DNA of 51,308 nt from an uncultured Oscillospiraceae bacterium (GCA_947631865.1 CANRNF010000010.1:1-51308); one strand, 5' to 3'; positions 7,801-17,215 are shown, counted from the first letter of the stretch. Made by a program: numbers and translations. The notes: generated by a model not told the origin, from the letters alone.

Positions 7801-8874
7801 TCACCGGCTGCTGGCCCGCTCCATCAGCTCCCAGTCCAGGGACCGGCTGGTGCCCTGCTGGCCCCGGAGGATGTGGATGAGCTCCTCCGCCGCCACCTGG
7901 CCCATGCGGCTGTGGCGGTGCCAGAGGGAGGTGATGTGCACGGGGCCGATCTGGCTGTAGTAGCTGTTGTCGAAGCTGACCACCGCCACGTCCTCCGGCA
8001 CCCGCTTGCCCATGGCCAGCAGCTCCCGGATCAGGTGGAAGGCCACCTCGTCGTTATAGCATATCACCGCGGACACGTCGTCCAGACGCTCGGTCAAAAA
8101 CCGGCGCAGCAGGGCGCCCCCCTGCTGTTCCATCATCTCCAGCCGGTCCTGGGTGTCGTACCAGCAGAAGCGCCGGTCGGAGATGGGCAGGCCCTGGTCC
8201 CGGATGGCGGAGACGGAGCCGTGGTACCGCTGGGGGCCCTGGACGTCGTCGGATTTAAAGATGCCGCCGATGCGCCGGTGACCCTTGTCGATGAGGTACC
8301 GGGCCAGCTTGTAGCCGCCGCCGTAGTTGTCGTCGGCCACGCAGGGGATGCCGGTCAGCTCCGCGTAGGCCCCGTGGAGGAACACCATTGGCACCCCCAT
8401 CCGTCCCAGCTGGCGGTAAAGGTCCGCGTTGGGGTTGGGCAGGGCCGTCTTGGAGCCCTCCGCCAGGATGCCCGCCACCGGGTGCTCCAGAAGCTGCTGG
8501 AGTATCTCCCGCTCCCGGCTCACCTGGTTCTCCGTGGCGAAGACCAGGATGGAGTAGCCCTGACCGGCGAAGACGCTCTGGGCGTCATGGAGGATGGTGG
8601 GAAAGATGTAGTCGTCCAAAAAGGACGATATCACCGCCACCTGGCGCACCTCCCCCGCCCGGGTGACGCCGGTAGCATAGGTGCCGCTGCCCTGGCGGGA
8701 CTGGACCACGCCCTCCTCCGCCAGAAGCTGCAGCGCCCGGCGCACCGTCTGCCGGCTCACGGAAAACCGCTCCGAAAGCTCCGCCTCCGTGGGCAGCCGC
8801 CGTCCCGCCTTCCATTCCTGGCCCCGTATCTCCTCCCGGAGTTGGTCGGCCAGGGTCCTGTATTTCAGCGCCAT
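7801..8874 (-). CDS. araR: AraR-type arabinose repressor (GntR HTH + LacI-like sensor)
   Basis: 357 residues. Residues 1-70 form a GntR winged helix (LPTEAELSERFSVSRQTVRRAL). From about residue 78 a LacI/periplasmic-binding-like effector domain runs to the end (VAVISSFLDDYIFPTILHDAQ, ILAEGSKTALPNPN, DDNYGGGYKLARYLIDKGHRRI, VSFDNSYYSQIGP). This fusion is the hallmark of Bacillus AraR, which is released from DNA by L-arabinose. Identity is supported by the divergent arabinose operon and by a 27-bp shared sequence found upstream of both units. One copy overlaps the probable araR promoter, implying autoregulation. Confidence 0.9.
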   Translation of the reverse strand: MALKYRTLADQLREEIRGQEWKAGRRLPTEAELSERFSVSRQTVRRALQLLAEEGVVQSRQGSGTYATGVTRAGEVRQVAVISSFLDDYIFPTILHDAQSVFAGQGYSILVFATENQVSREREILQQLLEHPVAGILAEGSKTALPNPNADLYRQLGRMGVPMVFLHGAYAELTGIPCVADDNYGGGYKLARYLIDKGHRRIGGIFKSDDVQGPQRYHGSVSAIRDQGLPISDRRFCWYDTQDRLEMMEQQGGALLRRFLTERLDDVSAVICYNDEVAFHLIRELLAMGKRVPEDVAVVSFDNSYYSQIGPVHITSLWHRHSRMGQVAAEELIHILRGQQGTSRSLDWELMERASSR

Positions 8875-8943
8875 GGTCTCTCCCCTCTCATTTTTGCTGT
8901 GCCTATTGCCGTCCCTGCCGGACGGCTACGTGATAATGTATCG

Positions 8944-8970
8944 ATTTGTATTAAAAATGCGTACAAATTC
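8944..8970. promoter_or_regulatory. Probable AraR operator upstream of araR
   Basis: ATTTGTA (8944-8950) and TACAAAT (8962-8968) form an inverted repeat with an 11-bp spacer. The right half, CGTACAAAT, matches the half-site of Bacillus AraR boxes. The 27-bp stretch matches 9220-9246 at 20 of 27 positions. On the minus strand it overlaps a plausible araR promoter (TTGTAC-N18-GATACA). A further ATTTGTC half-site lies at 8976. Confidence 0.65.
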
Positions 8971-9219
8971 CACAGATTTGTCTGCTAATTCGCCATTTGT
9001 GCCCAATCAGTTTGTCATATTGCTGTTGCCTTTGCCCGTTTTTTCAGATTTTTCTGGCAGAATGAGCAAATTGACCAAAAGCTTTCAGAAATTACGGTAA
9101 ATCTGGACCATAAATAAACACACCTAGTTTACCACGAAATCTGAAAATTGCAAACATAATTCCGGGGTTTTCGGGAAGGATTCCTGAAAGTTGTATCAAA
9201 ATGGCCGAAAGGCGTTCAA

Positions 9220-9246
9220 ATTTGTCTTATTAATTGGTACGAATTT
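9220..9246. promoter_or_regulatory. Probable AraR operator upstream of the arabinose operon
   Basis: The sequence runs from ATTTGTC to GGTACGAATTT and aligns without gaps to the site at 8944-8970 (20/27 identical). It lies just upstream of the -35 box at 9268. The two centres are about 276 bp apart, which would allow co-operative binding by looping, as described for B. subtilis AraR. Confidence 0.6.
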
Positions 9247-9267
9247 GGAGGAAACGTCAAAAATCGA

Positions 9268-9325
9268 TTGACTTTCCAGGGCTTTTTTGATTTAATGCAT
9301 ATATCACAACGCTCGGTATTCCGAG
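9268..9325 (+). promoter_or_regulatory. Promoter and 5' stem-loop of the arabinose operon
   Basis: TTGACT (9268-9273) and TTTAAT (9291-9296) are spaced by 17 bp. The predicted +1 is near 9303. Close after it, CTCGG-TATT-CCGAG (9312-9325) gives a small stem-loop near the 5' end of the transcript, possibly protecting the mRNA. AAGGAG follows, 9 bases before the ATG. Confidence 0.75.
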
Positions 9326-9351
9326 TTGATTTTAGGAAGGAGATACTCCCC

Positions 9352-10311
9352 ATGAAGAAGATCCTCGCTATTGCTCTGGCGCTGGTCATGGTCCTGAGCC
9401 TGAGCTCTGTGGCTTTCGCCGCTGACGACGAGCTCATCAAGGTCGGCATCATCAACAACGACCCCAACGAGTCCGGCTACCGTACCGCCAACGACGCCGC
9501 CATGCGCGCCACCTTCACGGAAGAGAACGGCTATGACGCCACGTTCTACAACAACAACGACGCCGCTCAGCAGATCGCCACTGCGCAGCAGATGATCCAG
9601 GACGAGGTGGACTTCCTTCTGCTCTCCCCCGGCTCCACCACCGGCTGGGACACCGTTCTGCAGGACGCCGCTGACGCCGGCACCCAGATCATCCTCTTCG
9701 ACCGTATGCTGGAAGCCGATGAGAGCGCCTATGTGGCCGCCGTCGTGTCCGACATGGCCGCCGAGGGCGAGACCGCTGTCACTTGGCTGGAAGAGCAGGA
9801 GCTGGATGAGTACAACATCATCCACATCCAGGGCCACATGGGCTCTGACGCTCAGCTGGGCCGTACCGGCGCTCTGGACGAGAAGGTCGAGGCTGAGGAC
9901 AACTGGAACTACGTGACCCAGCAGACCGCCGACTGGAACGAGGAGACCGCCCGCACCATCGTGCAGTCCGTCATCGACTCCGGCGAGGAGTTCAACGTCA
10001 TCTACGCTGAGAACAACGGCATGGCCCGCGGCGCTGTTGCCGCGCTGGACGCCAACGGCATCACCCACGGCAAGGACGGCGACGTCATCGTCATCGGCTT
10101 CGACTCCGACAAGTGGGCCATGGAGTCCGTGCTGAACGGCGAGTGGAACTACATGGGCCTGTGCAACCCCATGCAGGCTGAGAAGGTCGACCAGATCATC
10201 AAGGACCTGATGGAGGGTGTTGAGCCTGAGGAGAAGATCATCTACTCCGACGAGCCGGGCTTTGACTGCGAGACCATCACCGAGGAAGACGTGGAGACCT
10301 TCGGTACCTGA
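9352..10311 (+). CDS. Sugar ABC transporter substrate-binding protein (arabinose locus)
   Basis: 319 residues. A Sec signal peptide (KK, hydrophobic core, then AFA) is cleaved after about residue 23. The mature part is a LacI-like periplasmic-binding fold (KVGIINNDPNESGYR, DFLLLSPGSTTGWD, IILFDRM, DVIVIGFDSD), closest in pattern to YtfQ-type galactofuranose/pentose binders. There is no lipobox cysteine, which is unusual for a Gram-positive binding protein. Retention may rely on the membrane partners. The start at 9352 is chosen over upstream in-frame codons because of AAGGAG and the signal peptide. First gene of the AraR-linked operon; arabinose or an arabinose-containing sugar is inferred as ligand from context. 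Confidence 0.88.
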   Translation: MKKILAIALALVMVLSLSSVAFAADDELIKVGIINNDPNESGYRTANDAAMRATFTEENGYDATFYNNNDAAQQIATAQQMIQDEVDFLLLSPGSTTGWDTVLQDAADAGTQIILFDRMLEADESAYVAAVVSDMAAEGETAVTWLEEQELDEYNIIHIQGHMGSDAQLGRTGALDEKVEAEDNWNYVTQQTADWNEETARTIVQSVIDSGEEFNVIYAENNGMARGAVAALDANGITHGKDGDVIVIGFDSDKWAMESVLNGEWNYMGLCNPMQAEKVDQIIKDLMEGVEPEEKIIYSDEPGFDCETITEEDVETFGT

Positions 10312-10352
10312 TCGCGTGACCATCCAATAAATAAAACATTTCGCATAATAAG

Positions 10353-10383
10353 CACGCGGCGCGGCTACATGCCGCGCCGCGTG
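10353..10383 (+). other. 13-bp perfect stem-loop between binding-protein and ATPase genes
   Basis: CACGCGGCGCGGC-TACAT-GCCGCGCCGCGTG has no T-run, so it is unlikely to be a full terminator. A 3' structure in this place commonly protects the upstream message and yields more binding protein than transporter. Confidence 0.65.
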
Positions 10384-10414
10384 TGAGATTCTCAGAGGAA
10401 TGGAGGTATGCACT

Positions 10415-11929
10415 ATGCAGGAAGGCGCCATATTGGAAATGCGCGGGATCAGCAAATTCTTCCCGGGCGTCAAGGCCCTTCAAAACGTGGACTTCACTCT
10501 GCGCGCCGGCGAGATACACGCCCTCATGGGCGAGAACGGCGCCGGCAAATCCACCCTTATAAAGTGCCTGACCGGGGTCTATCCCAAGGACGAGGGCGAG
10601 ATCTATATGGCGGGCCACGACAAGGCCGTGACCATCCGCTCCCCCCAGGACGCCCAGAACATCGGTATCAGTACCGTTTACCAGGAGATCACCCTCTGCC
10701 CCAACCTGACGGTGGCGGAGAATATGTATATAGGCCGTACCAAAGGAAGCCTCGCCAACTGGCGGAAAATGAACCAGGGCGCCGGGAAGATCCTCCGGGA
10801 CCTGGGCATCCCCGCGGCTCCCAACCAGCAGCTTTCCAGCTGCTCCATCGCTGTGCAGCAGATGGTGGCCATCGCCCGCGCGGTGGACATGGACTGCAAG
10901 GTCCTGATCCTCGACGAGCCCACCTCCTCTCTGGACGAGCAGGAGGTGCAGAAGCTCTTCGGCCTCATGCGGGATCTGAAGGCAAAGGGCGTGGGCATCA
11001 TCTTTGTCACCCATTTCCTGGAGCAGGTCTATGAGGTCTGCGACCGGATCACCGTTCTGCGGGACGGCCAGCTGGTGGGCGAGTATGTCATCGAGGATAT
11101 GCCCCGTGTCCTGCTGGTGTCCAAGATGCTGGGCAAGGACCTGGACGACATGGCCGACATCAAGAGCGAGTCCGGCACCGCCGCCGACATGAGCAGCACG
11201 CCCGTTCTGGAGGCGAAGGACCTGTGCAGCAACGCGGGCATCAAGCCCTTCGACTTCTCCATCCACAAGGGCGAGGTCAACGGCTTCACCGGCCTTCTGG
11301 GCTCCGGCCGCAGCGAGTGCGTCCGGGCCATCTTCGGCGCCGACCGGGTCACCGGCGGCTCTGTGAAGATGGACGGGAAGGACGTAAAGATCCACAAGCC
11401 CCTGGACGCCATGAAGAGCGGCATCGGCTACCTGCCCGAGGACCGCAAGGGCGACGGCATCGTGGGCGACCTGTCCGTCCGGGAGAACATCATCCTGGCC
11501 CTGCAGGTCATGAAGGGTTTCTTCCGACCCTTCTCCCGGGCCCAGGCGGAGAAATTTGCCGACGAGTACATAAAGCGTCTGGAGATCAAGACCGCCTCCT
11601 CCGACACCCCCATCAACTCCCTTTCCGGCGGCAACCAGCAGAAGTGCATCGTGGCCCGGTGGCTGCTCACCGACCCGAAATACCTCATCCTTGACGAGCC
11701 CACCCGCGGCATCGACATCGGCACCAAGATCGAGATACAGAAGCTGGTCCTGCAGCTGGCGGCGGAGGGCAAGAGCGTCACGTTCATCTCCTCTGAGATC
11801 GACGAGATGCTGCGCACCTGCTCCCGGCTCATCGTCATGCGCGACCGCAAGGCGGTGGGCGAGCTGTCCGGGGAGGACCTGACCCAGAGCAAGATCATGG
11901 CGACTATCGCAGGAGGTGATAAGCAGTGA
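10415..11929 (+). CDS. Sugar ABC transporter ATPase, two ABC domains (RbsA/YtfR type)
   Basis: 504 residues. The first ABC domain has Walker A GENGAGKST and Walker B VLILDEPTSSLD, with a degenerate signature (LSSCSIAVQQMVAIARA). The second has an atypical P-loop (GLLGSGRSE), signature LSGGNQQK and Walker B YLILDEPTRGID. This asymmetry is the rule in RbsA/MglA/YtfR proteins, which power monosaccharide uptake. The start at 10415 is preferred over the in-frame ATG at 10400 because GGAGGT lies between them, at proper spacing for the second. The gene is followed directly by the permease gene. Confidence 0.92.
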   Translation: MQEGAILEMRGISKFFPGVKALQNVDFTLRAGEIHALMGENGAGKSTLIKCLTGVYPKDEGEIYMAGHDKAVTIRSPQDAQNIGISTVYQEITLCPNLTVAENMYIGRTKGSLANWRKMNQGAGKILRDLGIPAAPNQQLSSCSIAVQQMVAIARAVDMDCKVLILDEPTSSLDEQEVQKLFGLMRDLKAKGVGIIFVTHFLEQVYEVCDRITVLRDGQLVGEYVIEDMPRVLLVSKMLGKDLDDMADIKSESGTAADMSSTPVLEAKDLCSNAGIKPFDFSIHKGEVNGFTGLLGSGRSECVRAIFGADRVTGGSVKMDGKDVKIHKPLDAMKSGIGYLPEDRKGDGIVGDLSVRENIILALQVMKGFFRPFSRAQAEKFADEYIKRLEIKTASSDTPINSLSGGNQQKCIVARWLLTDPKYLILDEPTRGIDIGTKIEIQKLVLQLAAEGKSVTFISSEIDEMLRTCSRLIVMRDRKAVGELSGEDLTQSKIMATIAGGDKQ

Positions 11930-13008
11930 AGGAAAAACGTTCCAATGAGAGCTTCTTCCGGCGGCTCACCCGCCACCAGCTGTTCATCCCCGTGGCCGCG
12001 CTGCTGGCGCTGGTGCTGTTCAACCTCATCGCCGACCCCTCCTTCTTCGCGATCAGCCTGAAGGAAAACAGCCTTGGCAACCCGGTCCTCAGCGGCAACA
12101 TCATCTCCGTGCTGGACAACGCCTCCGAGCTGGTCCTGCTGGCCATCGGCATGACGCTGGTGACGGCGTCCTCCGGCGGGCAGGACATCTCCGTGGGCGC
12201 CACGATGGCCATCGCCGGCAGCGTGATCCTCCGGCTGGTCTGCGGCGGCCAGGTCAGCGCCGACACCATGCAGGCGCCCCTGTTCCTGGCTGTTCTGGCG
12301 GGCATCGTCGTGACCATGGCCTTCGGCGCCTTCAACGGCGCGCTGGTGGCCTACTTCAAGATCCAGCCCATGGTGGCCACGCTGATCATGTTCACCGCCG
12401 GCCGCTCCATCGCCGCCTGGATCAACAACAACCAGCTCCCCTTCATCAACGACGTGGCCTTCAAGTACGCCGGCACCTTCCTGCCCGGCATCCCGGTGCC
12501 CACGCCGGTCTTCATCACCCTGTTCATGATCCTGGTGTTCTGGCTGGTGCTGAAATTCACCAACCTGGGCCTGTACACCCAGGCGGTGGGCATCAACGCC
12601 AACTCCTCCCGCCTGAACGGCCTGGACCCCAAGAAGATCAAGCTCCTCACCTACGTTATCCTGGGCGCGTGCGTGGCCATAGCCGGCTTTATCCGCGTCA
12701 GCCGCAGCGGCTCCATCAACTACTCCCGCATCGCGGAGAACATCGAGATGGACGCCATCCTGGCGGTGGCCCTGGGCGGCAACAGCCTGGGCGGCGGCAA
12801 GTTCAACGTCTACGGCTCCATCCTGGGCGCCTATGTCATCCAGTTCCTCACCACGACGCTGTATAAGTACAACGTGCCCTCCACTGCTCTGCCGGCCTAC
12901 AAGGCGGTGGTGGTCATCCTGCTGGTGGTGCTCAGCGCTCCCGTGGTCCGGGAGAAGCTGTCCCGCATGAAGAAGAGCTCCGCCAAGGCCGCAAAGGAGG
13001 TGGCGTGA
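11926..13008 (+). CDS. Sugar ABC transporter permease 1 (YtfT/RbsC type)
   Basis: 360 residues with about nine to ten hydrophobic segments. It has the BPD_transp_2 family motifs ASSGGQDISVGATMAIAGS near the middle and AVALGGNSLGGGKFNVYGSILGA near the C terminus. The start is GTG, overlapping the ATPase stop as GTGA with AGGAGGT upstream. A basic C-terminal tail (SRMKKSSAKAAKEVA) is cytosolic. Partner of the next permease, as in Ytf-type transporters, which use two different permease chains. Confidence 0.9.
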   Translation: MKEKRSNESFFRRLTRHQLFIPVAALLALVLFNLIADPSFFAISLKENSLGNPVLSGNIISVLDNASELVLLAIGMTLVTASSGGQDISVGATMAIAGSVILRLVCGGQVSADTMQAPLFLAVLAGIVVTMAFGAFNGALVAYFKIQPMVATLIMFTAGRSIAAWINNNQLPFINDVAFKYAGTFLPGIPVPTPVFITLFMILVFWLVLKFTNLGLYTQAVGINANSSRLNGLDPKKIKLLTYVILGACVAIAGFIRVSRSGSINYSRIAENIEMDAILAVALGGNSLGGGKFNVYGSILGAYVIQFLTTTLYKYNVPSTALPAYKAVVVILLVVLSAPVVREKLSRMKKSSAKAAKEVA

Positions 13009-13009
13009 T

Positions 13010-14056
13010 ATGCCGAAAGAAATAGCTGTGGATAAGCAGGGACGGCTGGCCGGCCGCCCCGCCATGAGCGACACCAACATGCTGCTCACCATCACGGTCC
13101 TGGTGTTTTTCGTCATGTACATCGCCGCCGTGGTCTTTCTGGGCGGCGGCTTCTCCAAGCCCCAGAGCTTCCTCAATATCCTGAACAACAACGCCTCGCT
13201 CATCGTGCTCTCCTGCGGCATGAGCATCGTCATGATCACCGGCGGTATCGACATCAGCGTGGGCGCCGTCACAGGCCTGGTGTGCATGAGCTGCGCGGTC
13301 CATCTGGAACTGCAGGGCGGCAGCATCATCACGGCCCTTCTGCTGGGTCTGGGCATCGGTCTGGCCTTCGGTATCGTCCAGGGCTTCCTGGTGGCCCATC
13401 TGGGCATCCAGCCCTTTATCGTGTCCCTGGCGGGCATGTTCTTTGCCAAGGGCATGACCACCATCGTCAGCAAGGAGCCGGTACGCGTGACCGGCGAGAG
13501 CTTCCTCGCCATCAAGAATATCCGCGTCACCGTGCCCGGTCTGGGTTCCAACAATAAGCTGGGCCAGTATGTGCCCGCCTATGTGGAAGTGGGCGTGCTC
13601 ATCGCGCTGGCAGTGGTCGTGATCCTGTTCTGCGTGCTGCGCTGGACAAAGCTGGGCCGCAGCTTCTACGCTGTGGGCGGCAACAACCAGAGCGCCAACA
13701 TGCTGGGCATCAACGTGCGCCGCACAAAGTTCCTGGCTCATGTGCTGTGCGGTCTGCTGGCGGGCCTGGGCGGCATCCTGTACTTCCTGCACGTGGGCAG
13801 CGGCGATGTGGCCAACGGCGCCGGAGACGAGATGAACGCCATCGCCTCCTCCATCATCGGCGGCACTCTGCTGACCGGCGGCGTGGGCAACATCGTCGGC
13901 ACCTTCTTCGGCGTGCTCAGCCTGAACACCATCAAGCGCATCGTCTCCACCCTGGGCTTTGATGAGGCCTGGTGGTCCAACATCACTGTGGCAGCCATGA
14001 TCTGCCTGTTCCTGATCATCCAGAGCATCATCCTGATGCGCAAGAACAAGAAGTGA
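13010..14056 (+). CDS. Sugar ABC transporter permease 2 (YjfF type)
   Basis: 348 residues of the same family as the preceding gene. Motifs are ITGGIDISVGAVTGLVCMS and ASSIIGGTLLTGGVGNIVGTFFGVL. It begins one base after the upstream stop. With its partner it should form the heterodimeric channel for the sugar delivered by the binding protein encoded at 9352. Confidence 0.9.
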   Translation: MPKEIAVDKQGRLAGRPAMSDTNMLLTITVLVFFVMYIAAVVFLGGGFSKPQSFLNILNNNASLIVLSCGMSIVMITGGIDISVGAVTGLVCMSCAVHLELQGGSIITALLLGLGIGLAFGIVQGFLVAHLGIQPFIVSLAGMFFAKGMTTIVSKEPVRVTGESFLAIKNIRVTVPGLGSNNKLGQYVPAYVEVGVLIALAVVVILFCVLRWTKLGRSFYAVGGNNQSANMLGINVRRTKFLAHVLCGLLAGLGGILYFLHVGSGDVANGAGDEMNAIASSIIGGTLLTGGVGNIVGTFFGVLSLNTIKRIVSTLGFDEAWWSNITVAAMICLFLIIQSIILMRKNKK

Positions 14057-14079
14057 AACGGATTCAATAAGGAGACGGC

Positions 14080-15615
14080 ATGAACGACAAAAAACTCTAT
14101 CTCGGCGTGGAGTTCGGCTCCACCCGCATCAAGGCCGTGACCATAGACGGGGCCCACCGCCCCGTCTCCTCCGGCGACTACACCTGGGCCAGCTCCTATG
14201 AAAACGGCGTGTGGACCTACTCCCTGGACGAGGTGTGGGCAGGGCTCAAAAAAGCCCTCTCCGGCGTGCAGGACCGGAACGATATCGCCGCCATGGGCGT
14301 TTCCGCCATGATGCACGGCTATCTGGCCTTCGACAAGGACTGGCACCTGCTGACCCCCTTCCGTACCTGGCAGAACACCATCACAGGCCCAGCCGCGGCG
14401 GAACTCACAGCCCTGTTCGGCTTCAACATCCCCCAGCGCTGGAGCATCGCCCACCTCTACCAGGCGGTGCTGAACGGCGAGGAGCATGTGCCCCACATCG
14501 CCCACATCACCACTCTGGCGGGCTATGTCCACCACGCCCTCACCGGCGTGAACGCCGTGGGCGTAGGCGAGGCCAGCGGCATGTTCCCCATCGCCGCCGA
14601 CGGCAGGGACTATGACGCCGGGATGATGGCGAAGTTCGATTCCCTCACCGCCGCCCGGAAACTGCCCTGGAAGCTGGCCGGCCTGCTGCCCCAAGTGCTG
14701 CAGGCGGGCGAGGACGCGGGCGCCCTCACCGAGGCGGGCGCGGCGCTCCTGGACGGCCTGCTCCCGGCGGGGGTCCCCTTCGCGCCCCCCGAGGGCGACG
14801 CGGGCACCGGCATGACCGCCACCAACGCCGTGGCTCCCCGCACCGGCAACGTGTCCGCGGGCACCAGCATCTTCTCCATGGTGGTGCTGGAAAAGCCCCT
14901 GGAGCACGTCCACGAGGAGATCGACGTGGTGACCACCCCCACGGGCAAGCCCGTGGCCATGGTCCACTGCAACAACTGCACCAACGACACCAACGCCTGG
15001 GTGGGCGTGCTGAAGGAGACGGCGGCGCTGTTCGGCGCCCAGCCGGACACCGGCGATCTCTACACCAAGCTCTATGAGAAGAGCCTGGAGGGCGAGCCCG
15101 ACTGCGGCGGCGTGCTGGTGTGCAACTACCTGGCGGGCGAGGGCGTCACCCATATGGACGCGGGCCGTCCCCTGGTGGTCCGCACGCCGGAGGCCAAATT
15201 CACCCTGGCCAACTTCTTCCGGGCCCAGCTCTACGCTACCATGTCCACCTTGAAGATCGGCATGGACATCCTGGCCTCGGAGCACGTGGCCATCGACTCC
15301 CTCACCGGCCACGGCGGTCTTTTCAAGACCCCCGTGGTGGGCCAGAAGTACATGGCCGCGGCCTGCAACGCCCCGGTGACCTGTATGGAGACCGCCGGCG
15401 AGGGCGGCCCCTACGGCATGGCCCTGCTGGCCGCCTATATGCTGAACAAAACCGGCGGCGAGAGCCTGGAGGAGTATCTGAACGCCCGGGTCTTCGCCGG
15501 CGCGAAGGGGACCACTCTGGTCCCGGAGCAGGCGGACGTGGACGGCTTCAACGCCTATATCCGGCGGTACAAGGCCTTGCTGGCCGTGGAAAAGGCCGCT
15601 GTTGACACCCTGTAA
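14080..15615 (+). CDS. FGGY-family carbohydrate kinase, probable L-ribulokinase of the pathway
   Basis: 511 residues. The phosphate-1 motif [12 protein letters not shown] is at the N terminus, and the second ATPase lobe has [12 protein letters not shown] and [17 protein letters not shown], the region of the FGGY signature. The active-site aspartate is probably in PEGDAGTG. Sequence style is closer to xylulokinase-like FGGY proteins than to classical AraB. Because it lies between the transporter and araA/araD and no other kinase is present, phosphorylation of L-ribulose is the likely reaction. GGAG precedes the ATG. Confidence 0.82.
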   Translation: MNDKKLYLGVEFGSTRIKAVTIDGAHRPVSSGDYTWASSYENGVWTYSLDEVWAGLKKALSGVQDRNDIAAMGVSAMMHGYLAFDKDWHLLTPFRTWQNTITGPAAAELTALFGFNIPQRWSIAHLYQAVLNGEEHVPHIAHITTLAGYVHHALTGVNAVGVGEASGMFPIAADGRDYDAGMMAKFDSLTAARKLPWKLAGLLPQVLQAGEDAGALTEAGAALLDGLLPAGVPFAPPEGDAGTGMTATNAVAPRTGNVSAGTSIFSMVVLEKPLEHVHEEIDVVTTPTGKPVAMVHCNNCTNDTNAWVGVLKETAALFGAQPDTGDLYTKLYEKSLEGEPDCGGVLVCNYLAGEGVTHMDAGRPLVVRTPEAKFTLANFFRAQLYATMSTLKIGMDILASEHVAIDSLTGHGGLFKTPVVGQKYMAAACNAPVTCMETAGEGGPYGMALLAAYMLNKTGGESLEEYLNARVFAGAKGTTLVPEQADVDGFNAYIRRYKALLAVEKAAVDTL

Positions 15616-15629
15616 GGAGATATTATAAT

Positions 15630-17102
15630 ATGAGCAAGTACGAATTCTGGTTCGTGGTAGGCTCCCAATTCCTCTACGGCCCCGAGGTTTTGGAGACCGT
15701 GGAGGCCCGGGCCAGGGAGATGGCCGCCGAGATGAGCAAAAGCCTTCCCTATCCTCTGGTATACAAGGTCACCGCCAAGACCAACAAGGAGATCACGGAT
15801 ATAGTCAAGGAGGCCAACCACGACGACGCCTGCGCCGGTATCGTCGCCTGGTGCCACACCTTCTCCCCCAGCAAAATGTGGATCAACGGCCTGGCGGCCC
15901 TGCAGAAGCCCTACTGCCACTTCGCCACCCAGTACAACATGGAGATCCCCAACGAGGAGATCGACATGGACTTCATGAACCTGAACCAGGCCGCCCACGG
16001 CGACCGGGAGCACGGCTTCATCGCGGCGCGGCTTCGCATGCCCCGCAAGGTCATCGCCGGCTACTGGAAGGACGAGAAGGTCCTTGCCCGCATCGGCAGC
16101 TGGATGAAGGCGGCTGTGGGCGCGGCGGTCTCCCGGGGCATGAAGGTCATGCGCTTTGGGGACAATATGCGGGAGGTGGCCGTCACCGAGGGCGACAAGG
16201 TGGAGGTCCAGACGAAGCTGGGCTGGCAGGTGAACACCTGGGCCGTTGGCGACCTGGTGAAGGAGATGAACGCCGTCACCGACGCCGAGATCGACGCCCT
16301 GGTGGCCGAGTACGAGGCCCATTACGATGTGGCCACGGACAACACCGCCGCCATCCGCTATCAGGCCCGGGAGGAGATCGCCATCAAGAAGATGATGGAC
16401 GCGGAGGGCTGCAAGGCCTTCTCCAACACCTTCCAGGACCTGTACGGCATGGAGCAGCTGCCCGGTCTGGCCAGCCAGCACCTGATGGCCCAGGGCTACG
16501 GCTACGGCGGCGAGGGCGACTGGAAGGTATCCGCCATGACCGCCATCATGAAAGCCATGGGCGAGGGCGGCAACGGCGCTTCCGCCTTTATGGAGGATTA
16601 CACCTACCATCTGGCGGAGGGCCAGGAGTACTCTCTGGGCGCCCACATGCTGGAGGTCTGCCCCTCCCTCGCGGCGGATAAGCCCCGCATCGAGACCCAC
16701 CACCTGGGCATCGGCATGAACGAGAAGGACCCGGCCCGGCTGGTGTTCGAGGGCAAGGCGGGCAAGGCCATCGTGGCCAGCCTCATCGACATGGGCGGCC
16801 GCCTGCGCCTGATCGTGCAGGACATCGAGGCGGTGAAGCCCATCATGCCCATGCCCAACCTGCCTGTGGCGCGGGTCATGTGGCGGGCCATGCCGGACCT
16901 TCTTACCGGCGTGGAGTGCTGGATCACCGCCGGCGGCGCCCATCACACCGTGCTCTCCTACGACGTGACCGCCGAGCAGATGAAGGATTGGGCCAACATC
17001 ATGGGCATCGAGTTCGTCCACATCAGCAAGGACACCACCGTGGAGAGCCTGGAAAAAGAGCTGTTCTGGAACGACATCGCCTGGAAATTAAAGGCCGTAT
17101 GA
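15630..17102 (+). CDS. araA: L-arabinose isomerase
   Basis: 490 residues, the usual length. It converts L-arabinose to L-ribulose in a Mn2+-dependent reaction. The opening KYEFWFVVGSQFLYGPEVL and the NMEIPNEEIDMDFMNLNQAAHGDREHGF stretch are diagnostic. The metal and catalytic residues are in EGGNGASAFMEDYTYHL (Glu), ETHHLGIG (His) and the C-terminal GGAHHTVLS (His). It starts 15 bases after the kinase stop with AAGGAG, second enzyme gene of the operon. Confidence 0.97.
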   Translation: MSKYEFWFVVGSQFLYGPEVLETVEARAREMAAEMSKSLPYPLVYKVTAKTNKEITDIVKEANHDDACAGIVAWCHTFSPSKMWINGLAALQKPYCHFATQYNMEIPNEEIDMDFMNLNQAAHGDREHGFIAARLRMPRKVIAGYWKDEKVLARIGSWMKAAVGAAVSRGMKVMRFGDNMREVAVTEGDKVEVQTKLGWQVNTWAVGDLVKEMNAVTDAEIDALVAEYEAHYDVATDNTAAIRYQAREEIAIKKMMDAEGCKAFSNTFQDLYGMEQLPGLASQHLMAQGYGYGGEGDWKVSAMTAIMKAMGEGGNGASAFMEDYTYHLAEGQEYSLGAHMLEVCPSLAADKPRIETHHLGIGMNEKDPARLVFEGKAGKAIVASLIDMGGRLRLIVQDIEAVKPIMPMPNLPVARVMWRAMPDLLTGVECWITAGGAHHTVLSYDVTAEQMKDWANIMGIEFVHISKDTTVESLEKELFWNDIAWKLKAV

Positions 17103-17108
17103 TTTAAA

Positions 17109-17215
17109 CTGCGAGGGGAAAGTGAATTCCCCCTCGCAGGAATCAAAAGCCTGACGTTCTGCGGCTTTTGGTTCACGCGCGGGAATGCCGCGCGGCTCGC
17201 CCTGACCGGGCTTCG
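17109..17215 (+). other. Tandem stem-loops between araA and araD
   Basis: The 149-bp araA-araD gap holds several inverted repeats in a row: CTGCGAGGGGAA/TTCCCCCTCGCAG (17109-17139, one bulged C), CAAAAGCC/GGCTTTTG (17144-17170), a CGCGCGG/CCGCGCG type stem near 17175-17195, and GACCGGG/CCCGGTC near 17201. None ends in a T-run. They may tune araD and transketolase expression by partial attenuation or RNA processing. Confidence 0.5.
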
